A stretch of 42,099 bases of DNA, from the NCBI GenBank assembly GCA_003427395.1, contig BFEA01000006.1, positions 5,977,066 through 6,019,164 of the forward strand, written 5' to 3'. The notes beneath the pieces are model-generated. The model ran no database searches. It was not told where the DNA came from and saw only the letters and a list, made by a program, of their open reading frames with translations. The position numbers and the translations under genes were made by a program. This stretch comes from Chara braunii. Its lineage: Eukaryota > Streptophyta > Charophyceae > Charales > Characeae. This document shows positions 29,356-39,599 of the stretch, piece after piece (position 1 is the stretch's first letter; the number at the start of each line of letters is the position of its first letter).

Positions 29356-29639
29356 GCAGCCTCCAGCCCCAGCAGCCAAGCATTCTTGGCAGCAGTGCTG
29401 GACTCTCACTTGTGAGATTGCTGGCTGGATGCAGAGAAGTGAGGCGGAGCGGAGCTGCTGGCGGCGAGGGAGGTTTGCAGGAGGAAGGAAGAGTTTGTTG
29501 GAGGTGGCCATAGCTGTAGAGTATAGCCATAGCCTCCATCTCAGCAAGGAGGGAGGAAGGAGCGCCGAAGGACTGCAAGGTGCGCGGGGCGGAGGCTGCC
29601 ATAGCCACCACCTTGGTGATAGTGGTGTGTGAGGGAGAT

Positions 29640-30130
29640 GCTGCGCAGATTTTCGACGGCGGCAACCATCTTTTAGCAGCAGTGGGGAAGTGTTGCCCAC
29701 GTGGCGTGACGTCGGCGGCTGTTTTTGTAACGCATGGGAGGTGCTGCCCAGATCTTTGCAGCGACGACGGCACGTTCTTCTGCGGTGACACGGAAGCGCT
29801 GCCGGATTTTTACGGCGGCAGCACTAAGATTGGGGTAACGTTGAGGAGGTGCTGCCAGATTTTTGCGGCGGCAACACTCTTTTGTGGAGTAATACTAGGA
29901 GAATGTTGTCCACTCGGCGCGGCGACGGCAACATTCTTTTGCGTTGACGAGGAAGAGCTGCCATTTTTTTTGCAGCGTCGGAGGCCATTGTTGAAGAAGG
30001 CGTTGTTAGATCGACGCAGCAGTGACACCCTTTTATCTTTGGGCGGTGGAGCGAGAACGCTACCCGATTTTTGCGGCGGCGACACCATTTTGAACGGCGG
30101 TGGTGCAGGGGCGCTGCTTATGCAACGGTC
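29640..30130 (+). repeat. degenerate GC-rich repeats after the promoter, element II
   Basis: Roughly nine imperfect units of about 50-56 bp containing GCTGCC, GATTTTT, GCGGCGGCAACAC and GGTG blocks. A 189-codon open frame crosses it (29580-30149), but copy I does not preserve that frame. Confidence 0.6.
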
Positions 30131-30339
30131 CTGGTTCCCTCCAGATTGACGTTGTGCTGCGAGCATATTGTGGCAGTGACGCCTCGACACAGTGGTGGCA
30201 TAGTGGTACTGGTCATAAATGGTGACGACGCTGGGACACTGAGGGGATTGTGTGTCAGTGGGCGATCCTTTTGAGGGAGTGGTGTGGATCACTTTTTTGA
30301 CAGCTTATTGCGGCGATCTTCTCACTTGGATTGTGATTT

Positions 30340-31130
30340 ACACGCTCTTCTTTAGTGGGCCGTCTCTTCAACTTCACTCAAGGTTAGTCCGTTTGACTCG
30401 AACCTCTTCACACCTGTGTGAAACCACACTTGCTTGACCCTGGTCTTTGGATGTTCACTGAAGAGGTAGAGAAAGTTGTGCTTTGTCTGCACGTGTGAAC
30501 GGAAGTCTGACGTGAGCTTGAACTTGCATTGTTTTCTTTTGAACTTGTTGTTTGATTTGATGTGCAGGTAGGTAGAAGGACGTCTGAAAAAAAAAAAGAA
30601 TCTGACCATGTCAATGGCAATGAGAGGACGGTGTTTGTTTTCTGTTGCTCACCTGCATGCCTGTTGAAGGGAAGGACAACTAGTAGACGACGAAAAAGAA
30701 TTTAATCACAAAAAAAAATAAAATCAATTGGACATAAATTTTTCTTGAGGACGCCCGTTTTTTCCTAAATGACCCTCTCTGTCTATGCCCGTTTGTCTGA
30801 ATGATTTTCTCTCATGTGATCTCCTTTTCCGTCTAAGTTACCTTTGACGTCAGGCGGCGAGGGGTCATTTTGCCTGCCGTGGTTGACGTCCTTCCTTTTC
30901 CTATCAGGCATCTGAGGCGGGGGTTCGCTGCCTTAGGGGCCGGCCCTGCTATCGACTTAGAGTGGACCGCTTATGCGGGGGGATACCATGCTGTTGTGGT
31001 GGAGCCAGCCTGACTTCTGAGATCCGAGGTTCGCTCGGGCGAGAATGAGAGGTATCCCAAACCACTTCCTAGGGAAAGGACATGCGCCTACTCACGGAAG
31101 GGCTTTAAATTCTTAACGCCTCATGTTAGG
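30340..31130 (+). other. conserved noncoding 3' half of element II
   Basis: Colinear with 22430-23345 of copy I, including GATGTGCAGGTAGGTAGAAGGA-like sequence at 30558 and GGGGATACCATGCTGTTGTGG. No domain is seen. Confidence 0.5.
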
Positions 31131-31314
31131 GTCAACGAGGGCCAGGAGGACAAAGCAACCAAGAAAATTTGAAAGCGGATCCTCGTCCTTAATGGGGCAT
31201 CCGGTGTTTGATTATTCAAGACAGTCGCCGACTTACATAGTGGTAGCCAGATTACTTGCAGATAACATTCACACCAAAGTTAGAAAGGTAGTGAAGTCAT
31301 CACTAAAACAATGA
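31131..31314 (+). other. shared open segment, element II
   Basis: Counterpart of 23346-23530. It is open to a TGA at 31312. See that entry for why I do not call a gene. Confidence 0.3.
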
Positions 31315-31635
31315 AATTTTGACTCTACTTAAGAGTCGGGATTCGTCTGTTTTTCTTTTCTAGCAGTCAGTATGGGGTGGAATGAAAGAACTTGGCAGTG
31401 CATCTCATCAAGTTAACGAGTTGTGTCAGCCCAACCAATTGAGAGGTAAAATGAAGATGATTCAATTAGACGTTTTTCGAGCGTCGTTTTTTTATAAGTG
31501 TTGATCGAAGTCAAGTCAACCTTGTCGTATACATGATTGTATTGTATATAGGATGATGTCAGAAGATAAGTCAACTTACGTTGATCTGAGTCTTGTTTTG
31601 AAAGTGTTTTGTCTGATTAACTCCTGATTGTCATT

Positions 31636-32111
31636 GAAAGAAGGGACTAGAATTGATTGAGATTTTCTTACGCTTGGAATATCACGTCCTAGTCGACCGG
31701 CGTGCGTTCCGATCTTTGGGAGATCAACGCCCCAGGGATGACGACATTCGGGTCCACTTTGGCGTTCAACCATGCATACCTATGCTACAGCGAACGAGCA
31801 AACGCCCTCGGCCAGCCTACCTCTGGAATTGCATTATAAAAACCTTCGCATGTGGGTCGGTAGCTCAATGGGGATACATCTCTAAGGGTGGTGCCAGCCC
31901 CTTAGGAAAGGTAAGTTGTGCCCCGCGAGAACCTATTCTGTCGTAGGGGACCGCAGGATGTACAACTGGCGCACTCGGCTGGAGCGGCGAAGGGTCTACG
32001 TGGTTTACCGTGTCGTCCCCGGGTTGTCTCTGAAAGGTTGAAAGCCTAAGTTTCTCCTGCGTGACGCGACCGAGAGGGCCCTCGCTGACGCGGGGGCCAA
32101 TGCGCTCGACA
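31636..32111 (+). repeat. right-end block shared with copy I
   Basis: Matches 23879-24352 of copy I almost without gaps, through ATATCACGTCCTAGTCGACC, GTAAGTTGTGCCCCGCGAG and TTTCTCCTGCGTGACGCG to the terminal CTCGACA. It is the best-preserved part of the element. Confidence 0.8.
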
Positions 32112-32220
32112 CCGCCATAGTCAACCGTCTCGCACCTTTTTCTGCCTCCATCTTCTCCACCCATCCTCCATGGCCAGCCACCTCACATCTTCTCCCTCCT
32201 CCACCTTCTTCCACCACTCA
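32112..32220 (+). repeat. 53-bp minisatellite array, right part
   Basis: About two units resume after element II: CCGCCATAGTCAACC, then TCCATGGCCAGCCACC. The array then ends. Confidence 0.85.
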
Positions 32221-34170
32221 AGGGCCATGGGCGAAGGGGCAAGTAGGAGGTATCTTTCTTCCTCTCCTCCTTACCTCCGCCACCGTCTTCCTCGTTCCAC
32301 CTCGGCTCTCCTCCTGCATCCTAAAGGCCTTCACCTTACCCTTCCCTCCTCTTTCTTATTGACACATGACTAACCCTTCCCCACTCACTTGTTACATTGC
32401 CAGGAAACGAACCGCTTGGTGGAAAAAAAAGGCAAGGGAGGGGTTGTCAGTCCCTCGTGCCACCAAGAAGGAAAAATGAAAGCTCTAGAGGAATTGGGAA
32501 AACAAAGTCCCTGCGAAAGTGAGAGAGTGGAAGCTTGGCACAAGGTCAGTTTGACTCAACCACTCCCCCGACTGCATGACTACAAGAAGAGAATGGGTTG
32601 ATTGTGCACAAAGAGAAGCCAAAGGAAAAAGAAAGTTAGGCATGCGGGAAGGACTCTGTGTTGACCCCCAATGGGGGATTGTATCGGTCTTTGCTTTGTG
32701 TGGGATTTTGCAGGTAAGTAAAGGTTTGGGATGCCTTGAGCGGGACGGGTCGGGAGAGACCGGACGGCAAAGGAAAAAGGGGAGAGGGGACAAGGGGGGC
32801 TACGGGACTTAGTGTAACATCAAACCATGGGAGTGACTCATCTGCCTGTGACTTGGAGTGCAAGTGAAGGAAAAAAATGCAACCTTGCTCAGCGGACTAT
32901 GAAGTAGCCTGTGCATGCGTATGATGGTCCCAGAAAGACTAAGGGGCCGACTTCAATAATGATGGATGGAATGCATGAGATTCGAGGAGTGCGTAAAGGC
33001 GAGGGGGAAGACGACATTGTCGCACCCCAATGACGCCTTAGGATTGCAATGCTTAGGGAAATGGTGCGTGGCCGAAGGATGACACTTAGCCTGCGCTCAA
33101 GAGAATAAAAACTCTCAAAGAACCCTTGGACTGCCTGCGTATTGGAAGGAGCAATTGCTTGAGAAAAAAAAAAAAAAAAAAAAAAAAAATCAGCGTTTTG
33201 CGGAACGATCAGCGAGACTACCACCCGGCGTGAGGGCTGAACTACATCCCCAATGTCAAAGCCCTTTCGCTCGACGGCCCACCCCCATCCATCTCAAAGC
33301 ACTAGGTAGGGGCGACCCTGGGACGAACGGCTCGCGCCCTGAGCATGAGCGTGAGCGGGCCGAGCCAAATGGGACACGCAGTGGGGTCAACCAAGGCTCG
33401 AAAGTCTATCGGGGTTTGGCCCTACAAAAATGGTGGAGGTGTCGGGTAGTGGGTTAAACTAAACCTTGCGATCCCAAGGGGGGCGCCCTACGTGAGGCCG
33501 TGTACCTAACTTAAGGCAAGGGAATGCGGACTTGTGCTTGCTCTTTCCCTTGAGAGAATCAGATTTGAAAGTGGTTGGGCGCATGGCATCGCCAGACCTA
33601 GAGATATAACATGCGTGTTGTGCATTTGACTAGTCGTCTCCTTGGGAGATGGCTCTAGCCCTCCTTTCTCTCGGTGCTGGTGTTCGCCAGTCCGAGGAAG
33701 CCTTGGGCAAGTCGCGGGTCGACCCTTCCTCTTCGTGTGAAAAAAGGGCTCCAGTTACCTAGCAGGCGGTTGGCCCTTCGGCTTCGGCCGGGGTCCAATG
33801 AAAATCCCGTGGCGGAGTGATCCGGTCGAATGGGTGTTCTCCTCTTTTCTTCTTTGAGCTCAGCGGGCTCATGCACTATACACTTGAAATGCGTGAAGGA
33901 ACCTACATGAACACAACGGGTCATAAAGAAGGAACAATCCTACCCTGTGAAAGGACAGACATACGAAGATAAAGAAAATGAAGGGAGTTGCTAGACTCCA
34001 AAAAAAACTAGCTACCCTTGAAGATGCTCACGAAAAGAAACCAGCCACTATGTATGAAAATTAAGGGGAAGCGACACACACAGTCCTGAGAGAAAACTGT
34101 GAGGCATGGGTAGGAACTTGGAAGCACTGGAAGCAGTAAGGGGGAAACACTTGTTTTATGTGTCTCCCAC
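32221..34170. other. intergenic, no gene recognised
   Basis: Short frames on both strands without known motifs. An A run lies at 33162-33189. The sequence is GC-balanced and could be decayed coding DNA, but I see no domain. Confidence 0.4.
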
Positions 34171-34470
34171 TTGGGACTTGTGATCTGCATGTGGGGAACT
34201 GAGCGTCCTGCCTTTCGGAAGGAAAGAATGGGTCTGCACCAGTTGTTGTGGGAGTGCGAGACGTCGCTCTCTTTGAAGTTCATCGGGTTTCGAGTGCGGA
34301 GGTCGACCGAGCTGTCGGACAGGAGTTTGTCACGTCGGTTGATTAGTAGCATTCTCACCAGGGCGGTCCGAGCATGGCTCGATGACCTTGCCCATGCAGG
34401 GTGCGAAACGTCTTCTCAGGCGAGGCTTAGCCTGTTGACTGGCGGGGGAGGACCACCGCATGCGAGGTAA
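34171..34470 (+). pseudogene. open segment, possible LINE tail
   Basis: An open frame to TAA at 34468 contains GLHQLLWECETS, which resembles the H-x-L-x-x-C part of the zinc-knuckle (zf-RVT) tail of plant LINE reverse transcriptases. The preceding CxxC is not visible. A basic stretch follows. Weak evidence, unknown otherwise. Confidence 0.25.
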
Positions 34471-35213
34471 GGAGGGAGCCTCGGAGACGATTAGTAGCTT
34501 CTCGCGGTACGGCATGGGGAAGGCTGATTCTTATTGGACCGATGGAAGTGAATGCCCGGACCGCTGACTTTTGATCCTAACGGGGTGCGCGGGGTGATTC
34601 CCGGTGCCAACGGGGTGCGCAAGAGCGGCAAGACGGGATGGGGTATTTTGGGCAGAAGGTGAGGGTGATCCCCTGTGCCGGAGCCTAAGTACCGCGCTCG
34701 CGACGGTTGAGCTGCGCTTGAGGTATGGGATAAAACTCTGCCGAAAGTACCAGCGGAGAGACCACTTGGGAAAAATGTTGGTGAGGAGATGACCGCGCCT
34801 GTGTGTGAGATTGCCTGATTTTTTTGTATTTTGTATCCCCCTCTGTAAAAATGACTGAAACGTGAGCTGTTGGGCAGGCTGTGATTCTAGTATATTCTCA
34901 CCCCCTGCCTAAGTCCGCACAAGTGAGTGAAGATTATGAGATGGTGAGGTAGAGGTCAGCCTGAAAAGAACCAAGAAAATGAGCTTGGGTGAAAAGGGCC
35001 GACTTGAAGATGTCCGAAGGGGGTTAGAATATGAGAATTGGGGAGGTAGACTAGGCTAGACCTTGATAAGGGGTCTGAAATATTCTCATCCGGGATTTAG
35101 GCTGAACGGACCCGAAAACGGGGGGCGGTGCTTGGCTGCGGAGAACAGGGTCGGGTGTTGAAACCAAGATGGCGCAGTGACTGTCGTCCCCGATCTATTC
35201 CAGCGGGCCGGAA
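34471..35213. other. intergenic, no gene recognised
   Basis: CGGGGTGCGC is repeated at 34579 and 34610. Nothing else can be supported. Confidence 0.4.
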
Positions 35214-35965
35214 ATGCCAATCGACGTGAGAGATAAAATATCCGTCGTCCTTCCAGAAGAAGGGACTTGGACAGACCTACAGCCGGCATATCAAACTGTA
35301 ATATTGGGTGAAAGGGACGCCTTCCTCTGGATAGAGACGCTGGGGACCAAGATCAGCCTCACCCGGCTGACGCCGAGCCTAACAGACCTAGAATTTCGAG
35401 CGACCGTGGAAGCCCGGGGTTGGGTCTACTTGTTCAAGGAAGGTGAGCACGCCATAATTATGAACTTGGCGCTATGAATAGTCCCATATAATTTGTTTAG
35501 GCGGGCGAAACGGGAAGTGGCGTGGGCTGCCGGTCAACGGGAGGAAATGGAAGTAGAAGAGATAAATGTGCGGGTGGAACTCGGGGATAGAAGAAACGCC
35601 AGGCGGCCGCTAAGGACGATGAGGTGCATTGTGCCCCCGTTCTTAGTGAACGCTATTTTCGGGACCCGAAGTAGGCTGTTGCGGATATATGCCGGTCCAT
35701 GACGAGCCTTGGACTCTACCAAGGGGCGCGGCAGGACTTCTTCCGTTTGTCAGTCGACATGGGACCTTTCAAAGGGAATTGGGCAAAAAAGCTCGTCAAA
35801 ATATTAAACTATCTCAGCACAGACGACTCGAGCTCCATCCACTAGAAAATAGTCTACAGGAACGTGAAAATCGGAGAAACATTTCTAGAGGGGCTAAAGG
35901 ATCTGTGGTATGAGGAAAGGGACTATCTCACCAAGGAAGAAGAAGATTAGACGATTGAGGATTGG
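35214..35965 (+). pseudogene. decayed coding segment, unknown family
   Basis: The frame from ATG 35214 reads well (MPIDVRDKISVVLPEEG) but meets TGA at 35475-35477. It continues in the same frame to 35702 (EVEEINVRVELGDRRNARR), then shifts by one base to a frame beginning MTSLGLYQGARQDFF near 35699 with stops at about 35843 and 35948. Mixed hydrophobic and charged composition without low complexity suggests a real former protein. I do not recognise it. A retroelement gag or a host pseudogene are both possible. Confidence 0.4.
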
Positions 35966-36323
35966 GACTTCTGAGGGATGGGCTCATGGGTGGCAAGGGT
36001 GGTTGGCGTTGTACAGGGGACAGCCATGGCTAGAGAACAGAGCATAAGAAAGTGAATGTTTAGGGCGCCAAAACTACTTAAAGGGGGTAGAAATGACCTT
36101 GCCAACTAGAAGCGAATGACGAGGGAGGGTTTGCGACTGGGTAGGGAAGGAGATTGCGCCTGCATAGTCATTTCTATGGGCAGAGAGGGTGTGAAACCCG
36201 GTCATGGAGGAGGATGGATGGGATGACACAGCCAAAGGAAATGTGGAAGCCCTCGAAACGATGTACCTGTCAGAGAAGGGTTGACATCTGTTTTGTGTAG
36301 CATTAGCATCCGGACAAAACCCG

Positions 36324-36646
36324 ATGTGGATCTTAGGGGAGGCCGAGCGTCAGACTCGTAATATGGGCTATGACTTTGGCAATAAGGGTTGGGATGCTGT
36401 GAACAGTAGGGTTGTGATAGGTGGATGGGAGGAGCTTAGGCTGCCGTACCAGTTAGTCCAGGCTTGGGTGCCTCGATTCATGGCAGATTGGTTCGCCGGG
36501 TTTGAACATATCTGCGCGGTGGCAGAATCTCTGGATGAGGTGGACCTAAGATTCGCATGGTTGGTTGATGCCTACTACCGGATTTCGCTAGAAGAAGGAC
36601 CCTTCCATATGCTGCCATGGCAGCACATACACACACACACACACAC
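36324..36646 (+). pseudogene. open segment, unknown family
   Basis: The frame from 36324 (MWILGEAERQTRN) through QAWVPRFMADWFAGFEH and DLRFAWLVDAYYRIS stays open until it runs into a CA repeat. It lies about 360 bases past the previous decayed segment on the same strand and may belong to the same former gene. No domain is recognised. Confidence 0.35.
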
Positions 36647-36769
36647 GCCGGGTTTGAACATATCTGCGCGGTGGCAGAGTCTCTGGATGAGGTGGACCTA
36701 AGATTCCCATGGTTGGTTGATGCCTACAACCGGATTTAGCTAGAAGGACCCTTCCATATGCTGCTATGG

Positions 36770-36790
<21 letters not shown>
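36495..36790 (+). repeat. 152-bp tandem duplication bounded by (CA)n
   Basis: GCCGGGTTTGAACATATCTG starts both copies (36495 and 36647). Each ends in CATATGCTGC-ATGGCAGCA and a CA run. The second copy differs at a few sites, lost three bases and gained a TAG. The CA tracts at the joints suggest slippage or unequal exchange. Confidence 0.9.

Positions 36791-36826
<36 letters not shown>
36773..36826 (+). repeat. (CA)n microsatellite
   Basis: Pure CA tract of about 27 units. Confidence 0.95.
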
Positions 36827-36830
<4 letters not shown>

Positions 36831-37020
36831 GAGGATGAGTTGCATTTCGTTGAGGAATACGCGCAGTTGAACTCTAAATGCTGCATTGGTGGTGGTTCTC
36901 TCTCATTTGATTGTCGTGCTTTAAATCGCAACCACAGTATGCAACCGTGTTGAATCAACAAATGCGAATGTCGTTGTGTATGGGTGTGTGTGTATGTCTA
37001 TGTGTTTCTCTGTGTATGCA

Positions 37021-37081
37021 AGTTAGTCAGTCTGTCAGTCAGTCAGTAAGTCAGTTAGTCAGTCAAACAGTATGTAAGTCA
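37021..37081 (+). repeat. (CAGT)n-type microsatellite
   Basis: Imperfect CAGT/TAGT tetranucleotide run, similar in flavour to the CTGTCTG-rich stretch at 1384-1500. Confidence 0.8.
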
Positions 37082-37099
37082 ATCGGCCTGTCGCTTGGT

Positions 37100-37865
37100 C
37101 ACCCATTCTTTCAGTCATTCAGGCAATAAATTGAAATGGTGTGTATGCAGTGTGCATGCAATCAGACTCACTTACTTCATCAGTTCGCATGCATACAAAC
37201 AGATGGCGATTCACACTGGCGCTTGGCGCCCAACTCAAAGCTCAAAGATATGGAACCAAGAACACAGTTTAGATGCAACTTGCTTCCATATGCTAAGGTG
37301 CATCAGCACCTATACATCGCAACTCTCGTGACTGTGTCCCACACCACTGTTCGCTCACACTTCAACTTTGGATCACCCTGGATATCCCACACGCCTCACA
37401 CTGTATACACACACCACACACACTGCACTCCACTACCAGCTATGGCGGCTATGGCCGCTTCTACTACTACGCTATGGCTACACTCTCCTTCCCTGCCCAC
37501 TTCGTCTTCAGGCACACTGCAGACCACCTAGCACAAGTCACTGTAGCAGCGGTTTCGCATGGCTTACACAGCGAATGAGTGAATGGCTGGGCGCTGCCTC
37601 TTGATTTATACTTCTGTAACTCGTTGGTCTGCCTCTTTCCCTCGGCCCATGGTGCACACAGTCCCTCATGGTACTTGCTGGACTGGACAGGGACTGACTG
37701 GACCAGTGCCGCTGACTGCACGAGTTTGCACTGCCAACTCGATGCAGTCGTGCTGCGGACGTAACGCAGTTGGGCCCACCATTTGCCCACTTGCCTCTAA
37801 CTAAAACGTGAGGCAACTTCGAAAGGCCACTTCCGGACCTTCCAGAAGACTGTGGACTTGGCCTT
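37100..37865. other. intergenic, no gene recognised
   Basis: Contains CACACC-rich and GGCTATGGC-type short repeats (37400-37480) and GGACTGGACAGG motifs (37678-37705) like those near 4.55 kb. No supported gene. Confidence 0.45.
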
Positions 37866-37869
37866 TCGT

Positions 37870-37931
37870 TACTGTAGCAGCTACGACCTTGACCCTTCAG
37901 GACTGTAGCAGCTACGACCTTGACCCTTCGG
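37870..37931 (+). repeat. short tandem duplication
   Basis: ACTGTAGCAGCTACGACC followed by TTGACCCTTC occurs twice in succession, about 34 bases apart. Confidence 0.75.
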
Positions 37932-37932
37932 A

Positions 37933-38080
37933 GAAGCTACAGCTACGACTTCTAGAACTCACTAAGACTCCTATCCGACAGGTCTACAGATCTGTCTCTT
38001 ATACACATCTAGATGTGTAAGAAGCTACAGCTACGACTTCTAGAACTCACTAAGACTCCTATCCGACAGGTCTACAGATC
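37933..38080 (+). repeat. 60-bp identical duplication around adapter
   Basis: 37933-37992 and 38021-38080 are identical over 60 bases and are separated only by the adapter sequence. This looks like the two arms of a mis-merged read, not a genomic duplication. Confidence 0.9.
37992..38022. other. Nextera/Tn5 mate-pair junction adapter (artefact)
   Basis: 37992-38010 is exactly the 19-base Tn5 mosaic end used in Nextera libraries (CTGTCTCTTATACACATCT). It is followed at once by the start of its reverse complement (AGATGTGTA, then AGA after a 2-base loss). Two mosaic ends head to head form the Nextera mate-pair junction. The peptide SVSYTHLDV read through it is a familiar contamination signature. 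Confidence 0.97.
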
Positions 38081-38711
38081 GAACCCCTTCGTCTACACAG
38101 TCCTACGACAGACAAACAACAACTAACGAAACACAGGTCACGGGTTCAAACACTCAGGGGTCAACTTGATACCGTACACGGGTAAGGTAAGGTCTGGGGA
38201 TCGAACCCTGGGATCTGCATTAGCTACTGCTAACAGGTCAATACCGTTTCACTTGCGTATGTGGGTGGAATGCAGTGGATGTAGTACTTGTACAAGCTGC
38301 TGCACCTGCTGCATTTGCTGCAACGGATGTTGTACAAGCAGCAATTGCTGCACCTACCGCAACCGCTGCATGATCAGACAAAGCAGTGGCAGTTGCAACG
38401 TCGTGCTCAAGTTGCCGATTGGAAGCAAGCGGCCTTTCCATTGGAACCCCCCAAACACCCAACCACCCAACCACCCAACCCCCCACACACTCAAAGCCTG
38501 TTTCTATTTTTTTATCTGTTTTTGCTCCGAATGGCCCCAAAAATTTTTTGGGGGGTCCCCCAGCAGTGCGCAGCCCCCCCCCCATTTTTTTCATTTTTTA
38601 TTTTTTTGGGGCAAAAAAGTGGTGGTTCGATTTTCCGGACAACTCCTCCTCGACAGTCTCCCAGAGGCGTCCGGGGGAGACGTCTCCCAATCGGACAGCT
38701 GGTAACGTAGT
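38081..38711. other. intergenic, low-complexity
   Basis: TGC-rich stretch (38285-38375), an ACCCAACC run (38455-38485), and C and T homopolymers (38565-38610). GGGGATCGAACCC near 38195 is box B-like on the minus strand without a box A. No gene. Confidence 0.5.
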
Positions 38712-39493
38712 AAATTTCATTTCAAAAGAGATATAAAAAAGGCAATCCAACAATTTGAAAAGGACTGGCTGGGAAAATCTGCTGAGGGGGGACTGGGTGA
38801 AGTGATGTGGCCAGGTGCGGAGGGGGAAGAGGAGCCTTTCAAAAAGGATTTTCACCTCCTATTCCGAGACTGGTTCAAACTTCAGCCAGGAGCTTCACTT
38901 AGATCTTCTGATTTTTTCACAGATCCATTTCCCCCTTCCAAGCTTGCTTTGGTTGATTTACAATGGTTTGGAATTAGAAGGGGAGTGAAGAAGGTGGAAT
39001 CTTTGGTTTTTTGGATCTGCACATCATCAAAGGAAACTTTGGGGCTTGTTTTTTTTTTTTTTTTAATCTGGCAGTCTTTCAATGGACTGAAGAGGCACCC
39101 AATTGTTCTCCTGTTTTTCACGGTTATCAGGAACATTGCGAGGGAAGCTGGGCCCGGTTCTCAGCATATGCTATGGTTATCTTTGTTCTAAGGGACGGTG
39201 GACACGGTTTCCAGCAGGTGAAGCTCCCCACCAATAGAATGGAGTCCCTTGCACGACAGGTAGGAGTGCATGCTCTTATCATCACTCCTATCCGTTGTTG
39301 TGAGCGGTTTATTGAAAAAAAAAAAAAAAAAAAAAAAAGACAAATACCTCAACAAGGCCCCTGTGAGGTCCCAGCAGCAGGGGAGTCCTCACAGGTTGAC
39401 GAGGAGGACCATCCAGAAAAAAATGTCAAGCCTTCTGCTCCAAGACTGCTGATGAGCCTGGCTTCTGTCACATGGCTACCTTCTTCCCCCTAA
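38712..39493 (+). pseudogene. decayed coding segment, unknown family
   Basis: One frame reads FKRDIKKAIQQFEKDW at about 38715, then FKKDFHLLFRDWFKLQPGA and LALVDLQWFGIRRG up to about 39005. The reading then continues one frame over from MDLHIIKGNFG (39011), through EEAPNCSPVFHGYQEH, SAYAMVIFVLRDGG and VGVHALIITPIRCC, to a TAA at 39491. A T16 run followed by AATCTGGCAG at about 39049-39074 could be the 3' end of an intron, and a 24-A run sits at about 39315. Composition is protein-like. I do not recognise the family. Confidence 0.45.
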
Positions 39494-39586
39494 TACAACA
39501 TACGGTCATGATAGCTGTATTTAGACTGAAAGATATGCCAAATACAACTACAATGACCGTACGCCATATTCGGGGGAATAAGGTAG
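39476..39586. repeat. imperfect 47-bp hairpin
   Basis: 39476-39522 and 39540-39586 are inverted copies. By eye 38 of 47 positions match, with a 17-base loop. The TAA closing the upstream frame lies inside the first arm, so the hairpin would sit at the 3' end of its transcript. It could be a MITE or a small-RNA precursor. Confidence 0.7.
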
Positions 39587-39599
39587 CATGCAGGGGGTA

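Larger units (their letters stand above)
26692..32111 (+). mobile_element. giant TG...CA element, copy II
   Basis: Begins TCTCGGGACAG (copy I has TGTCGGGACAG) and ends GCTCGACA. The flanking 4-bp duplication CCGC is perfect (26688-26691 and 32112-32115), and the 53-bp array resumes in phase after it. The length is 5,420 bases. It shares with copy I the terminal hairpin, the TGACG cluster, one tRNA/U6 module, the TATA region, the GC-rich repeats and the whole right third. Copy II has extra GC-rich minisatellites (27034-27380) and an extra internal duplication (27791-27914), while copy I has a second tRNA/U6 module. Confidence 0.88.

Noticed and set aside
29580-30149. 189-codon protein in element II
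   Set aside because: It lies in degenerate GC-rich repeats, and copy I does not keep the frame.
31850-31930. tRNA gene around GGTAGCTCAATGG
   Set aside because: It fits box A, but no box B follows at a workable distance and no acceptor stem closes. The copy I version also loses the box A match.
37808-38020. Small protein ending SVSYTHLDV
   Set aside because: The end is translated sequencing adapter.
38140-38215. tRNA or SINE on the minus strand (GGGTTCGATCCCC)
   Set aside because: Good box B only. No box A or arms were found upstream on that strand.
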